A DNA stretch of 64,000 nucleotides, from assembly GCA_003602415.1 (NCBI GenBank), contig QQSK01000003.1, forward strand, positions 1 through 64,000, given 5' to 3'. Below the pieces are notes generated by a model. That model searched no databases. It saw only the letters and a list, made by a program, of their open reading frames with translations, and had not been told where the DNA came from. Shown here in pieces: positions 1 to 7,987 of the stretch. Both the position numbers and the translations under genes were made by a program. The DNA is from Candidatus Poseidoniales archaeon (GTDB lineage Archaea > Thermoplasmatota > Poseidoniia > Poseidoniales > Poseidoniaceae). The first letter of the stretch is position 1. Each line of letters starts with the position of its first letter.

Positions 1-46
1 ACTACCAGACTTGGATCAGAGACAAGTAGGACTTCTTTGTTTAAAC

Positions 47-74
47 GAAGTGCACGATTGCAATACCTGTATGG
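47..74. repeat. Direct repeat copy A, degenerate copy of the trmY 3' end
   Basis: These 28 bases match 1378-1405 with two mismatches, in the same orientation. Read on the minus strand the copy encodes HTGIAIVHF and then quickly a stop, mirroring HTCIAIVHF near the C-terminus of the trmY product. Flanking bases do not match, so only the short segment is shared. The layout resembles the leftover attachment site found when an element integrates into the 3' end of a gene. An old partial duplication is the alternative. Confidence 0.6.
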
Positions 75-91
75 TCTTATGGAGATTAAGT

Positions 92-1264
92 TCAATCATT
101 GTTAGTTTCAAATTCATTGTCGAGAACTTTAATCCAATCAACCGTGTCTTCAATCGTTTGGCTATCCTCTAATGTCAAATTCAGAACTAAGTGCTTCTTG
201 TGAAGTCGATCGAAATATCCAATTTTCAAATTCCTTTTTTTGCCAAAATCCGATATCGTTATTGTCTGCTTAAAGAGTGAAGCAAAATAATAGATGAGGC
301 CACTTATTACTAAAAGAATAAACCCACATATCAAAAGTGTTCCAATATCATCATCGGTCAAATCCTCCTCAAAAATAGGTATCATTAAGAACACTCCTAG
401 CGATAAAAATAGCATGATTAATGACAAATAATGATGAAATCTTCTAACAACTTTGGAACTGTTACTGTAATGCGAGAAATGGAATTCAGTTCCACTAATG
501 TCTTCCAAAGGAATTGATTTGTACCAGAAGTCATGCATTATCTTATGGCTAATCTCATAAATTCCGTATGATTTTCTTTGCAAAAATTGTTTCTGGTATT
601 CCTTTTTTGGGTTTGTAAGTTCTGTAACAGCATCTTCTGTTGAATCAATCAATAACATTCTCTCAGTTGTCAATAATCCACGAACACCATGGTGTTCATC
701 GCCAGATAACATTTTGAATCCAGTTGGAGAGTTTTCTGAAGGTGCGAAAACCTCTACCCTGCGTATTTTCAAGGGCATATCATGTTGCAGTTTTTCATTA
801 GGATAGTACATTTTTTGGATTATTTGCTCAGCATTGTGTGACATATCGCCAGAAATAAATTTACTTCTTGCAGTATTTTCAACCAAGTCATGTATGCGAA
901 GAAGTTTTTTCCGCAACTTTTCAGCACCAGGGTCTTGAATTCTGTTGAATTGAATTCTAGAGTTGAATCCTTGATAAAATGGGTTGCCTAGATATGCTTT
1001 AGCAGCAGCAGTATGTGTTTTTGTAGTCGTCAAAGAACCTAGTTGTATGTAGCCTTCATTACCAGTTAAGTTAGTGGAAACTTCGTTATTTGTTACCTGT
1101 GTTACCTTTGGAACAAATTTTGTATGCTGATCGGTATTTATTTTTCCAGGAATACTTGGAGGCTTAATTCCACCCGAATTCGCAATTACTGATTTTTGTT
1201 TATCGGTTGGTATCCATTTGCCATCTGAAAGTTCCCAAAACCCATCATCACTCTTTACTGACAT
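92..1264 (-). CDS. Hypothetical membrane protein with two C-terminal TM helices
   Basis: I do not recognise the family. The 390-aa product has a short N-terminal segment rich in W, G and D (FWELSDGKWIPT), a low-complexity linker to about residue 70, and a soluble middle region of about 200 residues. Two hydrophobic segments follow at about 276-298 and 307-331, separated by an acidic loop, then a C-terminal soluble tail of about 60 residues that could be cytosolic. The ATG at 1264 is chosen over an upstream in-frame TTG at 1279. The gene looks more AT-rich than its neighbours and lies alone between the two 28-bp repeats, so it may have been acquired. Function unknown; the coding call itself is firm because of its length and a plausible membrane topology. 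Confidence 0.72.
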   Translation of the reverse strand: MSVKSDDGFWELSDGKWIPTDKQKSVIANSGGIKPPSIPGKINTDQHTKFVPKVTQVTNNEVSTNLTGNEGYIQLGSLTTTKTHTAAAKAYLGNPFYQGFNSRIQFNRIQDPGAEKLRKKLLRIHDLVENTARSKFISGDMSHNAEQIIQKMYYPNEKLQHDMPLKIRRVEVFAPSENSPTGFKMLSGDEHHGVRGLLTTERMLLIDSTEDAVTELTNPKKEYQKQFLQRKSYGIYEISHKIMHDFWYKSIPLEDISGTEFHFSHYSNSSKVVRRFHHYLSLIMLFLSLGVFLMIPIFEEDLTDDDIGTLLICGFILLVISGLIYYFASLFKQTITISDFGKKRNLKIGYFDRLHKKHLVLNLTLEDSQTIEDTVDWIKVLDNEFETNND

Positions 1265-1344
1265 GGTACTGTTTTGCAATCACACGATATATTATTTTCC
1301 ACATCTTTTGATGATAGTTGTTGAGGCTATGTTGCAATCAACAA

Positions 1345-1935
1345 TCAGATTTGAAGATTCACTCCTTCGTCGAGAAGGAAGTGCACGATTGCAATGCATG
1401 TATGGCCCTGTAGCCATGAACTTCCTAGACTTCTAGGGATTCCTCTTTCACATATTAATGGCTTATCATCTCCAAGTATGAATCCGATGTCTTCGATTGA
1501 AAAATCACTTGGTAGTACACCAGAATATAGATTTTTAGAATCTGCTTCTAATCTAATTGTGGGGCAATTCCAATCATCTAATGTCATGTCTAAATCTCCA
1601 CCTCCATCATATATTCCGGGGCTTCTTTCTATCCAGTGTCCTCTAGGGGGGATTGGCTCTTTGATCACTGCTGCAATCTTACCAGCTACCGCTCTTTCTT
1701 CAGCATGAACTCCCTTCAATTCATTTGAGACAAATTTGATTCTTCTAGCAGGCCCAGGTCCTCCAAGTAATATCATCGTAAACTCGACATCATTTCGAAT
1801 GCCGTGACTAGTCAGTATCGAAGACATTAATGCACGTACAAGAACATCCATTCTTCCTGCGCCACCTGCCATGTCATTCAATGGAAGTTTGCCTTTTGCC
1901 ATTGCTCTGGTGCCAACGATGACGAATCTTCGCAA
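1345..1935 (-). CDS. trmY: tRNA (pseudouridine(54)-N1)-methyltransferase TrmY
   Basis: Archaeal SPOUT-family enzyme that uses S-adenosylmethionine to methylate N1 of pseudouridine 54 in the T-loop of tRNA. Visible family features are the N-terminal RRFVIVG strand, the LNDMAGGAGRMDVL block, the LLGGPGPA loop and the C-terminal HTCIAIVHF segment that belongs to the knotted cofactor site. I prefer a TTG start at 1935 (product about 196 aa) because AGGTGA sits just upstream and the protein then begins directly with the family's usual RRFVIVG. An ATG at 1956 would add seven residues and overlap coaBC. It lies immediately downstream of coaBC on the same strand, so co-transcription is likely. The last codons overlap one copy of a 28-bp direct repeat. 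Confidence 0.9.
   Translation of the reverse strand: MRRFVIVGTRAMAKGKLPLNDMAGGAGRMDVLVRALMSSILTSHGIRNDVEFTMILLGGPGPARRIKFVSNELKGVHAEERAVAGKIAAVIKEPIPPRGHWIERSPGIYDGGGDLDMTLDDWNCPTIRLEADSKNLYSGVLPSDFSIEDIGFILGDDKPLICERGIPRSLGSSWLQGHTCIAIVHFLLDEGVNLQI
1378..1405. repeat. Direct repeat copy B inside the trmY 3' end
   Basis: This is the intact copy of the 28-bp repeat whose partner is at 47-74. It encodes HTCIAIVHF of the trmY product, a conserved stretch near the C-terminus of that family. The two copies bracket a single gene. Confidence 0.6.
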
Positions 1936-1939
1936 ATGA

Positions 1940-3121
1940 TCACCTGTTGTTTTCAATCACGGAACGGATTGCAGTACACATATCTGATTCACTTTCAAGA
2001 ATGAAATGTGCTCCATGTGAATCCACAAGCCAACCTCTTGGCTTACCTTCTTTTCCATAATCTTCGATACGGTTAGCAATAGTTGCAGTCATACCTGAGG
2101 TTTCAATTTGGGCTACGGCTCTATGAACAAGGTCCTTTTGCTTGATTCCACTTTCAAGTTTGAAACCAATTCTTGTTGCGCCTTTGCATAAATCCTTTAG
2201 CTCAAGAATGTGCTTTGCACCCTCTGATAACTGAATATCTAAGTCGCCCTGAAGTGATGCAATCTTTCCTTCAACTGGTTCTGGAATAACATAATCCAAA
2301 ACCGCAGCCGCATGTATCCAGACATGGATATTATCTTTGGTCAGTGCTTTCAATTCACTTAGCATATCATCGGGGTTAGGGCATTTAATGTCGAGAGGAA
2401 GCCAATTCGGCTTATCGACAGTTGTTATTCCACTAACACAAGTTACATCCATTCCATGTCGATAAAGGTCATCAGCAATCATGTATCCAGTTCTTCCACT
2501 AGATGTGTTTTGCACATAACGGACATCATCGATTGCACTTCGGGTTGCGCCTAATGTGATGACTACAGATGTAGAATTGCGGTTGATGAAATTAGCCAAA
2601 ATTGCAACGGTTTCTTCATGATTAGGATTTTTTCTTTTGCCTTCTTCTTCCTTGCCCCAAAGCACCTTTACACCAGATTTAGCACATTGCATAACCAAAT
2701 CTTCGGTTACAGGGTCCTCTGCCAGATCGTTATGCATGGATGGGACCATCATTATCGGGCAGCCTCTGCCTCTTGCTGCTGACAATGCCATCAACAATGG
2801 TCCATTCATTAGTCCATGAATGAATGATGCAATTAAATTTCGAGTAGCAGGAGTAACCAATACTGCATCGAAATTAGACAATCCCGATAAATCTCCATCC
2901 CAATCGGTTATCACTTCTCCTTGAGATGCCCAGCGTACTGCCATTGGAGTGATAATTTTCTGAGCAGAAGGTGTCATGATTACCGACACTTGTGCTCCGT
3001 GTCTGCGCAATTCCCTTGCAAGTCGCACAGTATCTACTGCAGCGATTCCACCAGTAACTCCCAAGAGAACATGGCGACCCTTCAATGAGGAGCCACGGAC
3101 CTCGACATCGGTGTCACGCAT
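1940..3121 (-). CDS. coaBC: Bifunctional phosphopantothenoylcysteine decarboxylase / phosphopantothenate-cysteine ligase
   Basis: Catalyses two coenzyme A steps: ligation of cysteine to 4'-phosphopantothenate and FMN-dependent decarboxylation to 4'-phosphopantetheine. The N-terminal half is the flavoprotein CoaC domain (VTGGIAAVDTVRLARELR near the start, VTPATRNLIASF, then VPSMHND, where the family has a Pro-x-Met-His/Asn motif). The C-terminal half from about residue 185 is the CoaB ligase domain (ITLGATRSAIDDVRYVQN followed by TSSGRTG, the Rossmann-like nucleotide site). At 393 aa it has normal length for the fused enzyme. The ATG at 3121 is preferred to an in-frame GTG at 3139. It is divergent from the gene at 3196, leaving a 74-bp shared promoter region, and trmY follows closely. 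Confidence 0.94.
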   Translation of the reverse strand: MRDTDVEVRGSSLKGRHVLLGVTGGIAAVDTVRLARELRRHGAQVSVIMTPSAQKIITPMAVRWASQGEVITDWDGDLSGLSNFDAVLVTPATRNLIASFIHGLMNGPLLMALSAARGRGCPIMMVPSMHNDLAEDPVTEDLVMQCAKSGVKVLWGKEEEGKRKNPNHEETVAILANFINRNSTSVVITLGATRSAIDDVRYVQNTSSGRTGYMIADDLYRHGMDVTCVSGITTVDKPNWLPLDIKCPNPDDMLSELKALTKDNIHVWIHAAAVLDYVIPEPVEGKIASLQGDLDIQLSEGAKHILELKDLCKGATRIGFKLESGIKQKDLVHRAVAQIETSGMTATIANRIEDYGKEGKPRGWLVDSHGAHFILESESDMCTAIRSVIENNR

Positions 3122-3195
3122 GTTTGTGCCACAAGCCACTGCTTCAATACGGCTTCGCCGGTTGTTTCAACAACAAATGGTGCTTGGGAGGGGTC

Positions 3196-3765
3196 ATGTC
3201 GGATGCAGATGAGATGATTCTTGCAGGCTCAACACCGACTCATTCCAACCCTATCGATGCCCTACATAGCCGTACATCGTTCGTTTTGGCAATCGATTGC
3301 TTGATAATTACTTACTTTTTGTACTTTGCAGTTGGTCAGTTGGCATTTATTCCAGGTGTATTTTTCTTGTTTGTTTGGTCATCTTACAAGAATAGATCAG
3401 CATGGGCTTATTGGTTCGTGCCACTAATTATTGCGGTTTTGGCACTAGCTTTCTGCTTGATCATGGTTGCAAATGTCTATTCGATGCTGACTGGTAATTT
3501 ATCTGCAATAATCTTCGTTCTTATTTTAGGATATGCAATTTTTTCATCTATAAGATTCATCAGAATACATTTTCACCCAGTTTACAGAATGGGGTACAGT
3601 GGACATTCAATGTACAATGAAAATGTCAACCTAGGGAGGGGGGAAATGCTTGCAGCATGCCCAACATGTCTAGCAGTTCTAGCAGTAAATCCACTGCTAT
3701 TATCTCCTGAGGACAGATGTCCCCATTGTGATTCTCCTTTGGTTACTAGAAGTGAAGAAGAGTGA
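3196..3765 (+). CDS. Membrane protein with C-terminal zinc ribbon
   Basis: Unrecognised 189-aa protein. Hydrophobic helices are visible at about 27-47, 49-63, 70-94 and 102-119, followed by a soluble tail with a CPTC...CPHC pair (Cys 155, 158, 175, 178) that should bind zinc. The ATG at 3196 is placed by GGGAGGGG just upstream; longer readings of the frame would overlap the divergent coaBC. A four-helix membrane anchor plus a small zinc ribbon suggests a regulatory or scaffolding role, but nothing in the sequence fixes one. It ends only a few bases before the convergent actin-family gene. Confidence 0.75.
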   Translation: MSDADEMILAGSTPTHSNPIDALHSRTSFVLAIDCLIITYFLYFAVGQLAFIPGVFFLFVWSSYKNRSAWAYWFVPLIIAVLALAFCLIMVANVYSMLTGNLSAIIFVLILGYAIFSSIRFIRIHFHPVYRMGYSGHSMYNENVNLGRGEMLAACPTCLAVLAVNPLLLSPEDRCPHCDSPLVTRSEEE

Positions 3766-3770
3766 ACTAA

Positions 3771-4796
3771 TCAGCGGCTTGCTAGAGTTAGGTTCTTCCA
3801 CATATCTTCAGGAACTTCCATTGCTAGTCTTAGGCCACCCATTGCACCCAATCTTACAGGGTCATCGACGACGTGTACGTTAACGTCTCCCATGTCAGAT
3901 AGTCTGCGCTCGATAAGTGCTCCAAGTCCCTTGATACCTGAGCCTCCACCAGCTAGAACCATGTTACGGCGGAATTCATCGTGGAATTCAGGGTTAGATC
4001 CTGCAATTAGTTCCTTGACGTTTTCGACGATAGGGTCTACGATTGATTCACAAGCAGCTTGAACACAATCTGTGATGTCTAGAGACATAGCCTTTCCATC
4101 AATGGAGAAGTCTACAACGATTGGGTCATCAGGGGTCGATGTTGAAACGAAAGAGTACTGTTCCTTCCATCGTCTTGCCATGTCTTTGGTAATTTGTGCA
4201 CCATTGTACTTCTTTTGAACTTCAACGATGATTTGGTTATCGACATAGTCACCAGCATATCCTGTGTGCATTTGGTCACCAGGCCCTGGAATTGTACCGT
4301 AAACACGGCAAAGGTCAGTGGTACCTGCTCCAATATCGATAACAAGAGTGTGCTCGATCATATCTAGAGCATACGCAACAGCGAAAGGCTCGGAAATAAT
4401 CATTGCAGCATTAACTGAACCAGCAGCAGCATCGAAGATAGAGGTCTTGTCAACGTGACTTGCTTCAGCAGGAGCTCCGATAACAGCAACTACACGGTCG
4501 TAATCTTCTGGGTCAGATAGTCCAATCAAGTGAGTAATGAAGTGCGCAATGAATTGGCGGTCTTCAGGAGTATCTTTGATGACACCCAGTTCCAGAGGGC
4601 GGAATAGGTTCAATGCTAGTCTGTTCTTCAGTGCTTCCTCACCGAATAGAACGTCTCTCTTCAAGAAATTACGTGCAATTGGGTCTTTAGGTGTTCCAAT
4701 AACAGTTAGTTCTTCTTCTTCATGGCTATCGCTTGACACCATAACGGAACGGAAGGTTCCAAGGTCAATTCCAATGTAAAGTACTTCTTCAGCCAT
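3771..4796 (-). CDS. Actin-family filament ATPase, MamK-like
   Basis: Actin/Hsp70-fold ATPase of 341 aa. The phosphate-1 loop is GIDLGTFRS at the N-terminus, phosphate-2 is VIDIGAGTTDL in the middle, and the adenosine motif is VLAGGGSGIKGLG near the C-terminus. By memory comparison it is closer to the magnetosome protein MamK than to MreB: shared traits include a PKD block after strand 2, FRPLELGVIKD, the IPGPGDQ insert after phosphate-2, KEQYSFV, and LRLAMEVPEDMW at the end. Such proteins polymerise into filaments that position cell components. No magnetosome genes are in the window. The start at 4796 gives the family N-terminus; an in-frame ATG at 4829 would add eleven basic residues. Single gene with its own promoter region. 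Actin fold is near certain, the subfamily is inference. Confidence 0.88.
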   Translation of the reverse strand: MAEEVLYIGIDLGTFRSVMVSSDSHEEEELTVIGTPKDPIARNFLKRDVLFGEEALKNRLALNLFRPLELGVIKDTPEDRQFIAHFITHLIGLSDPEDYDRVVAVIGAPAEASHVDKTSIFDAAAGSVNAAMIISEPFAVAYALDMIEHTLVIDIGAGTTDLCRVYGTIPGPGDQMHTGYAGDYVDNQIIVEVQKKYNGAQITKDMARRWKEQYSFVSTSTPDDPIVVDFSIDGKAMSLDITDCVQAACESIVDPIVENVKELIAGSNPEFHDEFRRNMVLAGGGSGIKGLGALIERRLSDMGDVNVHVVDDPVRLGAMGGLRLAMEVPEDMWKNLTLASR

Positions 4797-4860
4797 AATA
4801 ACTCGCCTGTTCGTGCGATTGGCTCTCACCTTATGAATAATACCTATGAATACAATTGGC

Positions 4861-4870
4861 CTTTATATCA
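4861..4870 (-). promoter_or_regulatory. Possible TATA box for the actin-family gene
   Basis: The minus strand reads TGATATAAAG here, a fair archaeal TATA element, 65 bases upstream of the ATG at 4796. It would place transcription start near 4835 with a leader of about 40 bases. Pattern match only. Confidence 0.3.
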
Positions 4871-4894
4871 GAAATTAATCTATAAATCGATTAA

Positions 4895-5905
4895 CTAGCA
4901 CCAATTTTCGCATGATTGGCAGTACCATGCAGCATAGTCTGGATATAACTGTGCCATTTCGCCACATCCTGTACATTCTTTGAGTGCATGATCACCAAAA
5001 ATTTGCTGCACAATTTGAACATGAAGGAAATCATCGATACCCAATTGTTGTCGCATAGCCCAAAGCATTTGGTCTTCAGATGGAGATATAATTCCGTCAG
5101 CCAGACAAATTTCTACTACGACTTTGTAATCTTCCATCATTGTGATATCCCTAGGGTCCATTGAGACTCCTGCCTTTTTAGCAACTATGTCTGTGCCACC
5201 AGGGTCATCCACGAAAATAACCAGAGAATCTGCATTGAGTTGTTCACTTCGCATTTCAAGAAGAATTGAATCACCGTCTTGGTTTGCATAAACCAACTTC
5301 GAGAATCGATTGATTACATTGGTAATCGAACGCGCAGTGTCTTCGCTGCTGCGTCCTCTTCGCCATCCGGTTTGACTAGCTTCATCATATGCGTAGAATT
5401 CAGTTCCAAGTCCAGGGTATTCCAGCCTAATCTCTTCACCACCATCAAAGCCGTTAGCGACAATTGTAATGCTACCAACTGTGGTATCGACTAAATTATC
5501 ATCATCGTCAAATGAAATCATCAATGGCTTCCTTTCTTCCGAAGCAGCATTGAAGTGACCAGACATTCCACTCATCCACTTGTCCTCAAGTCTCTTTAGA
5601 GATGCTTCTTGCTCTCCAGAAAGTCCCTTGTCAATTCCCAAAACATTGCTCAAATCTCCGGATTGCATCTCTTGTTTGAACTCATTAATCAGTTCTTCAT
5701 CACGACGATATGTGGCTGGAGGTCCACGTTTCTGAGTTACATGGTCGGGGTCTTTCCACTCATACTGACATTTGGAACAACTTAGATAACCAGCCATCGT
5801 AGAAGGTTGCTTTTCCCCTCCACAACGTGGACAATCGCCTTCTTCGTTAATACTAAGATTATCAGCGGCTTCTCTCCTTCCTTTGCGGAAACCCCACTCT
5901 GCCAT
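4895..5905 (-). CDS. Protein with N- and C-terminal zinc ribbons and a TerB-like helical region
   Basis: 336-aa soluble protein of unknown function. The N-terminal zinc ribbon has Cys 25, 28, 43 and 46 (CPRCGG...CSKCQ) and the C-terminal ribbon has Cys 311, 314, 329 and 332. Residues 66-125 look helical and charged, and 125-235 form a mixed alpha/beta region with no match I can name. Residues about 255-300 (VVVEICLADGIISPSED) resemble the TerB/tellurite-resistance helical fold, in which an acidic D-G-x-I-S motif is typical. The start at 5905 is the only ATG in context. It shares the strand with the actin-family gene downstream but is separated by about 100 bp with its own putative promoter. 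Confidence 0.75.
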   Translation of the reverse strand: MAEWGFRKGRREAADNLSINEEGDCPRCGGEKQPSTMAGYLSCSKCQYEWKDPDHVTQKRGPPATYRRDEELINEFKQEMQSGDLSNVLGIDKGLSGEQEASLKRLEDKWMSGMSGHFNAASEERKPLMISFDDDDNLVDTTVGSITIVANGFDGGEEIRLEYPGLGTEFYAYDEASQTGWRRGRSSEDTARSITNVINRFSKLVYANQDGDSILLEMRSEQLNADSLVIFVDDPGGTDIVAKKAGVSMDPRDITMMEDYKVVVEICLADGIISPSEDQMLWAMRQQLGIDDFLHVQIVQQIFGDHALKECTGCGEMAQLYPDYAAWYCQSCENWC

Positions 5906-5947
5906 AACTGAACGACAATGGTGGTGGCTTTAGAATCCTTGCCTATA

Positions 5948-6745
5948 TTATGAGAGTATAGCCTTTAAGCCATATCTAATCAATCCATCTTGTGCATACA
6001 ATCTTCTGACTGCAAAAGTAACCTTGTCCCCTATTTCGGGTTCTCCTGAATCATCATCAGCGATTAGGAAAACTCCACATGGACCATCATCCATACGAAC
6101 GAATACAGTTCCAATTCCATCCAAAATTGGTGCACGTAAACTAAATTCAGAAGGTGCTCCTCCTGCAGATAATTTAGTCCAAGATTCAATTGTTCCACTT
6201 TGGGAAAGAGGTGTCGATTGCTCAGGGCGTTGATCTCCTATCATCTCTCTAGGAGGCCATATTCTGATATCTCCTAATTGTTGGCTAGCAAAGTTCATTC
6301 GAGAATCAGCACCACTACGATATGCTTGCTCTGAAACAAATGCACCTTGAGATACCGCATCCATCTCAGCTTTCCATGCACTCTGGATGCTCGAATGGAA
6401 ATCTTTGTCCATTTCTTCACCTTCGATATCCCAAGATTGAACTTCTCCATTCGATATTGAAACCGAAGCATCACTATTACAATTAATAGTCCATTCAGCC
6501 TTTTCGTCAATTAAGTAACCACATGCTTGCAATGTCAAATCATCAATCAAAGAATTGGATCTAACCTCGTTAATTGTCAATTCATCCGATAACAAATTCA
6601 ATCCACTTATCGCAAGTGTTGTGTAGTCACTATCTGGACCGAAAACATGTTCATTTTCGATTGAATGTCGACTTTTAATTACGATTCCATTTTGCTGAAT
6701 GCAAGCAAGATTCCCTTGCCAAGGAATACATTGGTTAGAGGTCAC
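5948..6745 (-). CDS. OB-fold (DUF35-like) partner of the adjacent thiolase, with an extra N-terminal region
   Basis: 265-aa protein. The last 85 residues (SGTIESWTKLS, then a hydrophobic strand-rich segment ending GLIRYGLKA) look like the OB-fold half of DUF35/ChsH2 proteins, which bind acyl-CoA and bridge thiolase and HMG-CoA synthase in archaea. The usual Cys4 rubredoxin-like ribbon is absent; instead about 170 residues of unknown fold precede the OB domain. A GTG start at 6745 is chosen because GGGAGGGAG lies 5-6 bases upstream and the GTGA junction overlaps the thiolase stop by four bases, which implies translational coupling. A start at 6778 inside the thiolase is less likely. The partnership with thiolase is supported by position; the domain call is a moderate-confidence recognition. 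Confidence 0.68.
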   Translation of the reverse strand: MTSNQCIPWQGNLACIQQNGIVIKSRHSIENEHVFGPDSDYTTLAISGLNLLSDELTINEVRSNSLIDDLTLQACGYLIDEKAEWTINCNSDASVSISNGEVQSWDIEGEEMDKDFHSSIQSAWKAEMDAVSQGAFVSEQAYRSGADSRMNFASQQLGDIRIWPPREMIGDQRPEQSTPLSQSGTIESWTKLSAGGAPSEFSLRAPILDGIGTVFVRMDDGPCGVFLIADDDSGEPEIGDKVTFAVRRLYAQDGLIRYGLKAILS

Positions 6746-7914
6746 AATAACTCCCTCCCAAATACGTGGACTGCACAAGTAGCACCCGAGCCTCCAACAT
6801 TGTGTGTTAACGCAATGGATGCATCTCTAACTTGTCTTGTCTGTTCAACTTCACCTCGAAGTTGTTTGAATACCTCTACTACTTGCCCAGTTCCAGTAGC
6901 TCCAAGTGGGTGCCCTTTGGATTTGAGTCCACCACTTGCATTTATTGTGACTCGACCTTGGTTACGAATTCCTCTTCCTTCTCTGGCAAATAGGCCACCT
7001 TCGCCTCTATTTGCAAACCCAAGGTCTTCTGTGGCCATTAATTCAGCAATCGTAAAGCAATCATGAACTTCTGCCAAATCTACATCATTGGCTGTTATTC
7101 CTGCTTGATTGTATGCACTGGTCGCTGCTCTTTGAGTTGCAATAAGCTGAGTAATAGAAGGTCTATCGTGTAATGCTAGGTGATCGCTACCTGCACCTGA
7201 ACCTAATACCCACACAGGGTCTTCACACAGTTTCTTTGCTACATGGTCAGCAGCAAGTATGACTGTGGACGCACCATCTGATGTAGGGCAGCAATCGTAT
7301 AATGTCAATGGGTCAGCGACCATGAAGCCATTTTGTGCTTTATCAAACGATACATCTTTTCTCAAGTGAGCGTATTCATTATCAAGACCATGTTGATGGT
7401 TTTTCACTGAAATGTTGACCAAGTCATCATGCTGGCTATCGAACTCGTGAAAGTGTCTTCTAGCCATCAATGCATAAGTTCCAGGGAATGTGAGACCTGC
7501 TAATCTTTCCCATTCTGTATCTCCGCTAACTCCTAACCAGAACCGTTTTCTTTCGGGACTGAGATCATTCATCTTCTCAATACCACCAGCCACAACAATA
7601 TCTGCCTGACCACTCTTAATCGCCATCCAAGCATCTCTAAAAGCAAATCCAGATGAAGCACAAGCATTCTCTACTCGCCTAACAGGAATGTTATCCATTC
7701 CAGTATGTTCTGTTAACAATGCAGCAGTATTGCCGATTTGTCCTCCACCAAAAGCGATAGAACCGATAAATGCCTCATCAACCATCGAAGGGTCGAAATC
7801 ACCATCGATGGAAGCATACGCGTTTTCAGCGGATTCGGCCCACATACCCTTCAATCCGAGTGGATGGTTACCGAATTTTGTTTGGCCAGCACCAATGACT
7901 GCTACGTCGACCAT
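6742..7914 (-). CDS. Archaeal acyl-CoA thiolase (SCP-x/acetyl-CoA acetyltransferase type)
   Basis: Thiolase-fold enzyme of 390 aa that would condense two acyl-CoA units or cleave beta-ketoacyl-CoA. Nucleophile Cys85 lies in VENACASSGF. The catalytic histidine (about 335) is in SKGHPLGATG, and a second histidine (about 371) in THNVGGSGATC replaces the CxG motif of bacterial thiolases, as is usual for the archaeal and SCP-x branch. In archaea this type provides acetoacetyl-CoA for the mevalonate pathway in a complex with HMG-CoA synthase and a DUF35 protein. The DUF35-like partner follows with a GTGA overlap, but no HMG-CoA synthase gene is in the window. A role in fatty-acid breakdown is an alternative. 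The gene is divergent from kptA. Confidence 0.9.
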   Translation of the reverse strand: MVDVAVIGAGQTKFGNHPLGLKGMWAESAENAYASIDGDFDPSMVDEAFIGSIAFGGGQIGNTAALLTEHTGMDNIPVRRVENACASSGFAFRDAWMAIKSGQADIVVAGGIEKMNDLSPERKRFWLGVSGDTEWERLAGLTFPGTYALMARRHFHEFDSQHDDLVNISVKNHQHGLDNEYAHLRKDVSFDKAQNGFMVADPLTLYDCCPTSDGASTVILAADHVAKKLCEDPVWVLGSGAGSDHLALHDRPSITQLIATQRAATSAYNQAGITANDVDLAEVHDCFTIAELMATEDLGFANRGEGGLFAREGRGIRNQGRVTINASGGLKSKGHPLGATGTGQVVEVFKQLRGEVEQTRQVRDASIALTHNVGGSGATCAVHVFGRELL

Positions 7915-7987
7915 GACACCTCCACTACTTCACGGTTCAACTAACTCTCGGTCCACAAGGTTCAACAACACCCCCATTGTCGGCGGC

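Noticed and set aside
1218-1708. Plus-strand reading frames over trmY and its left neighbour
   Set aside because: They lie antisense to trmY, whose conserved motifs are on the minus strand.
3771-4796. Hsp70/DnaK as the identity of the actin-fold protein
   Set aside because: The length (341 aa) and lack of a peptide-binding domain exclude a chaperone.
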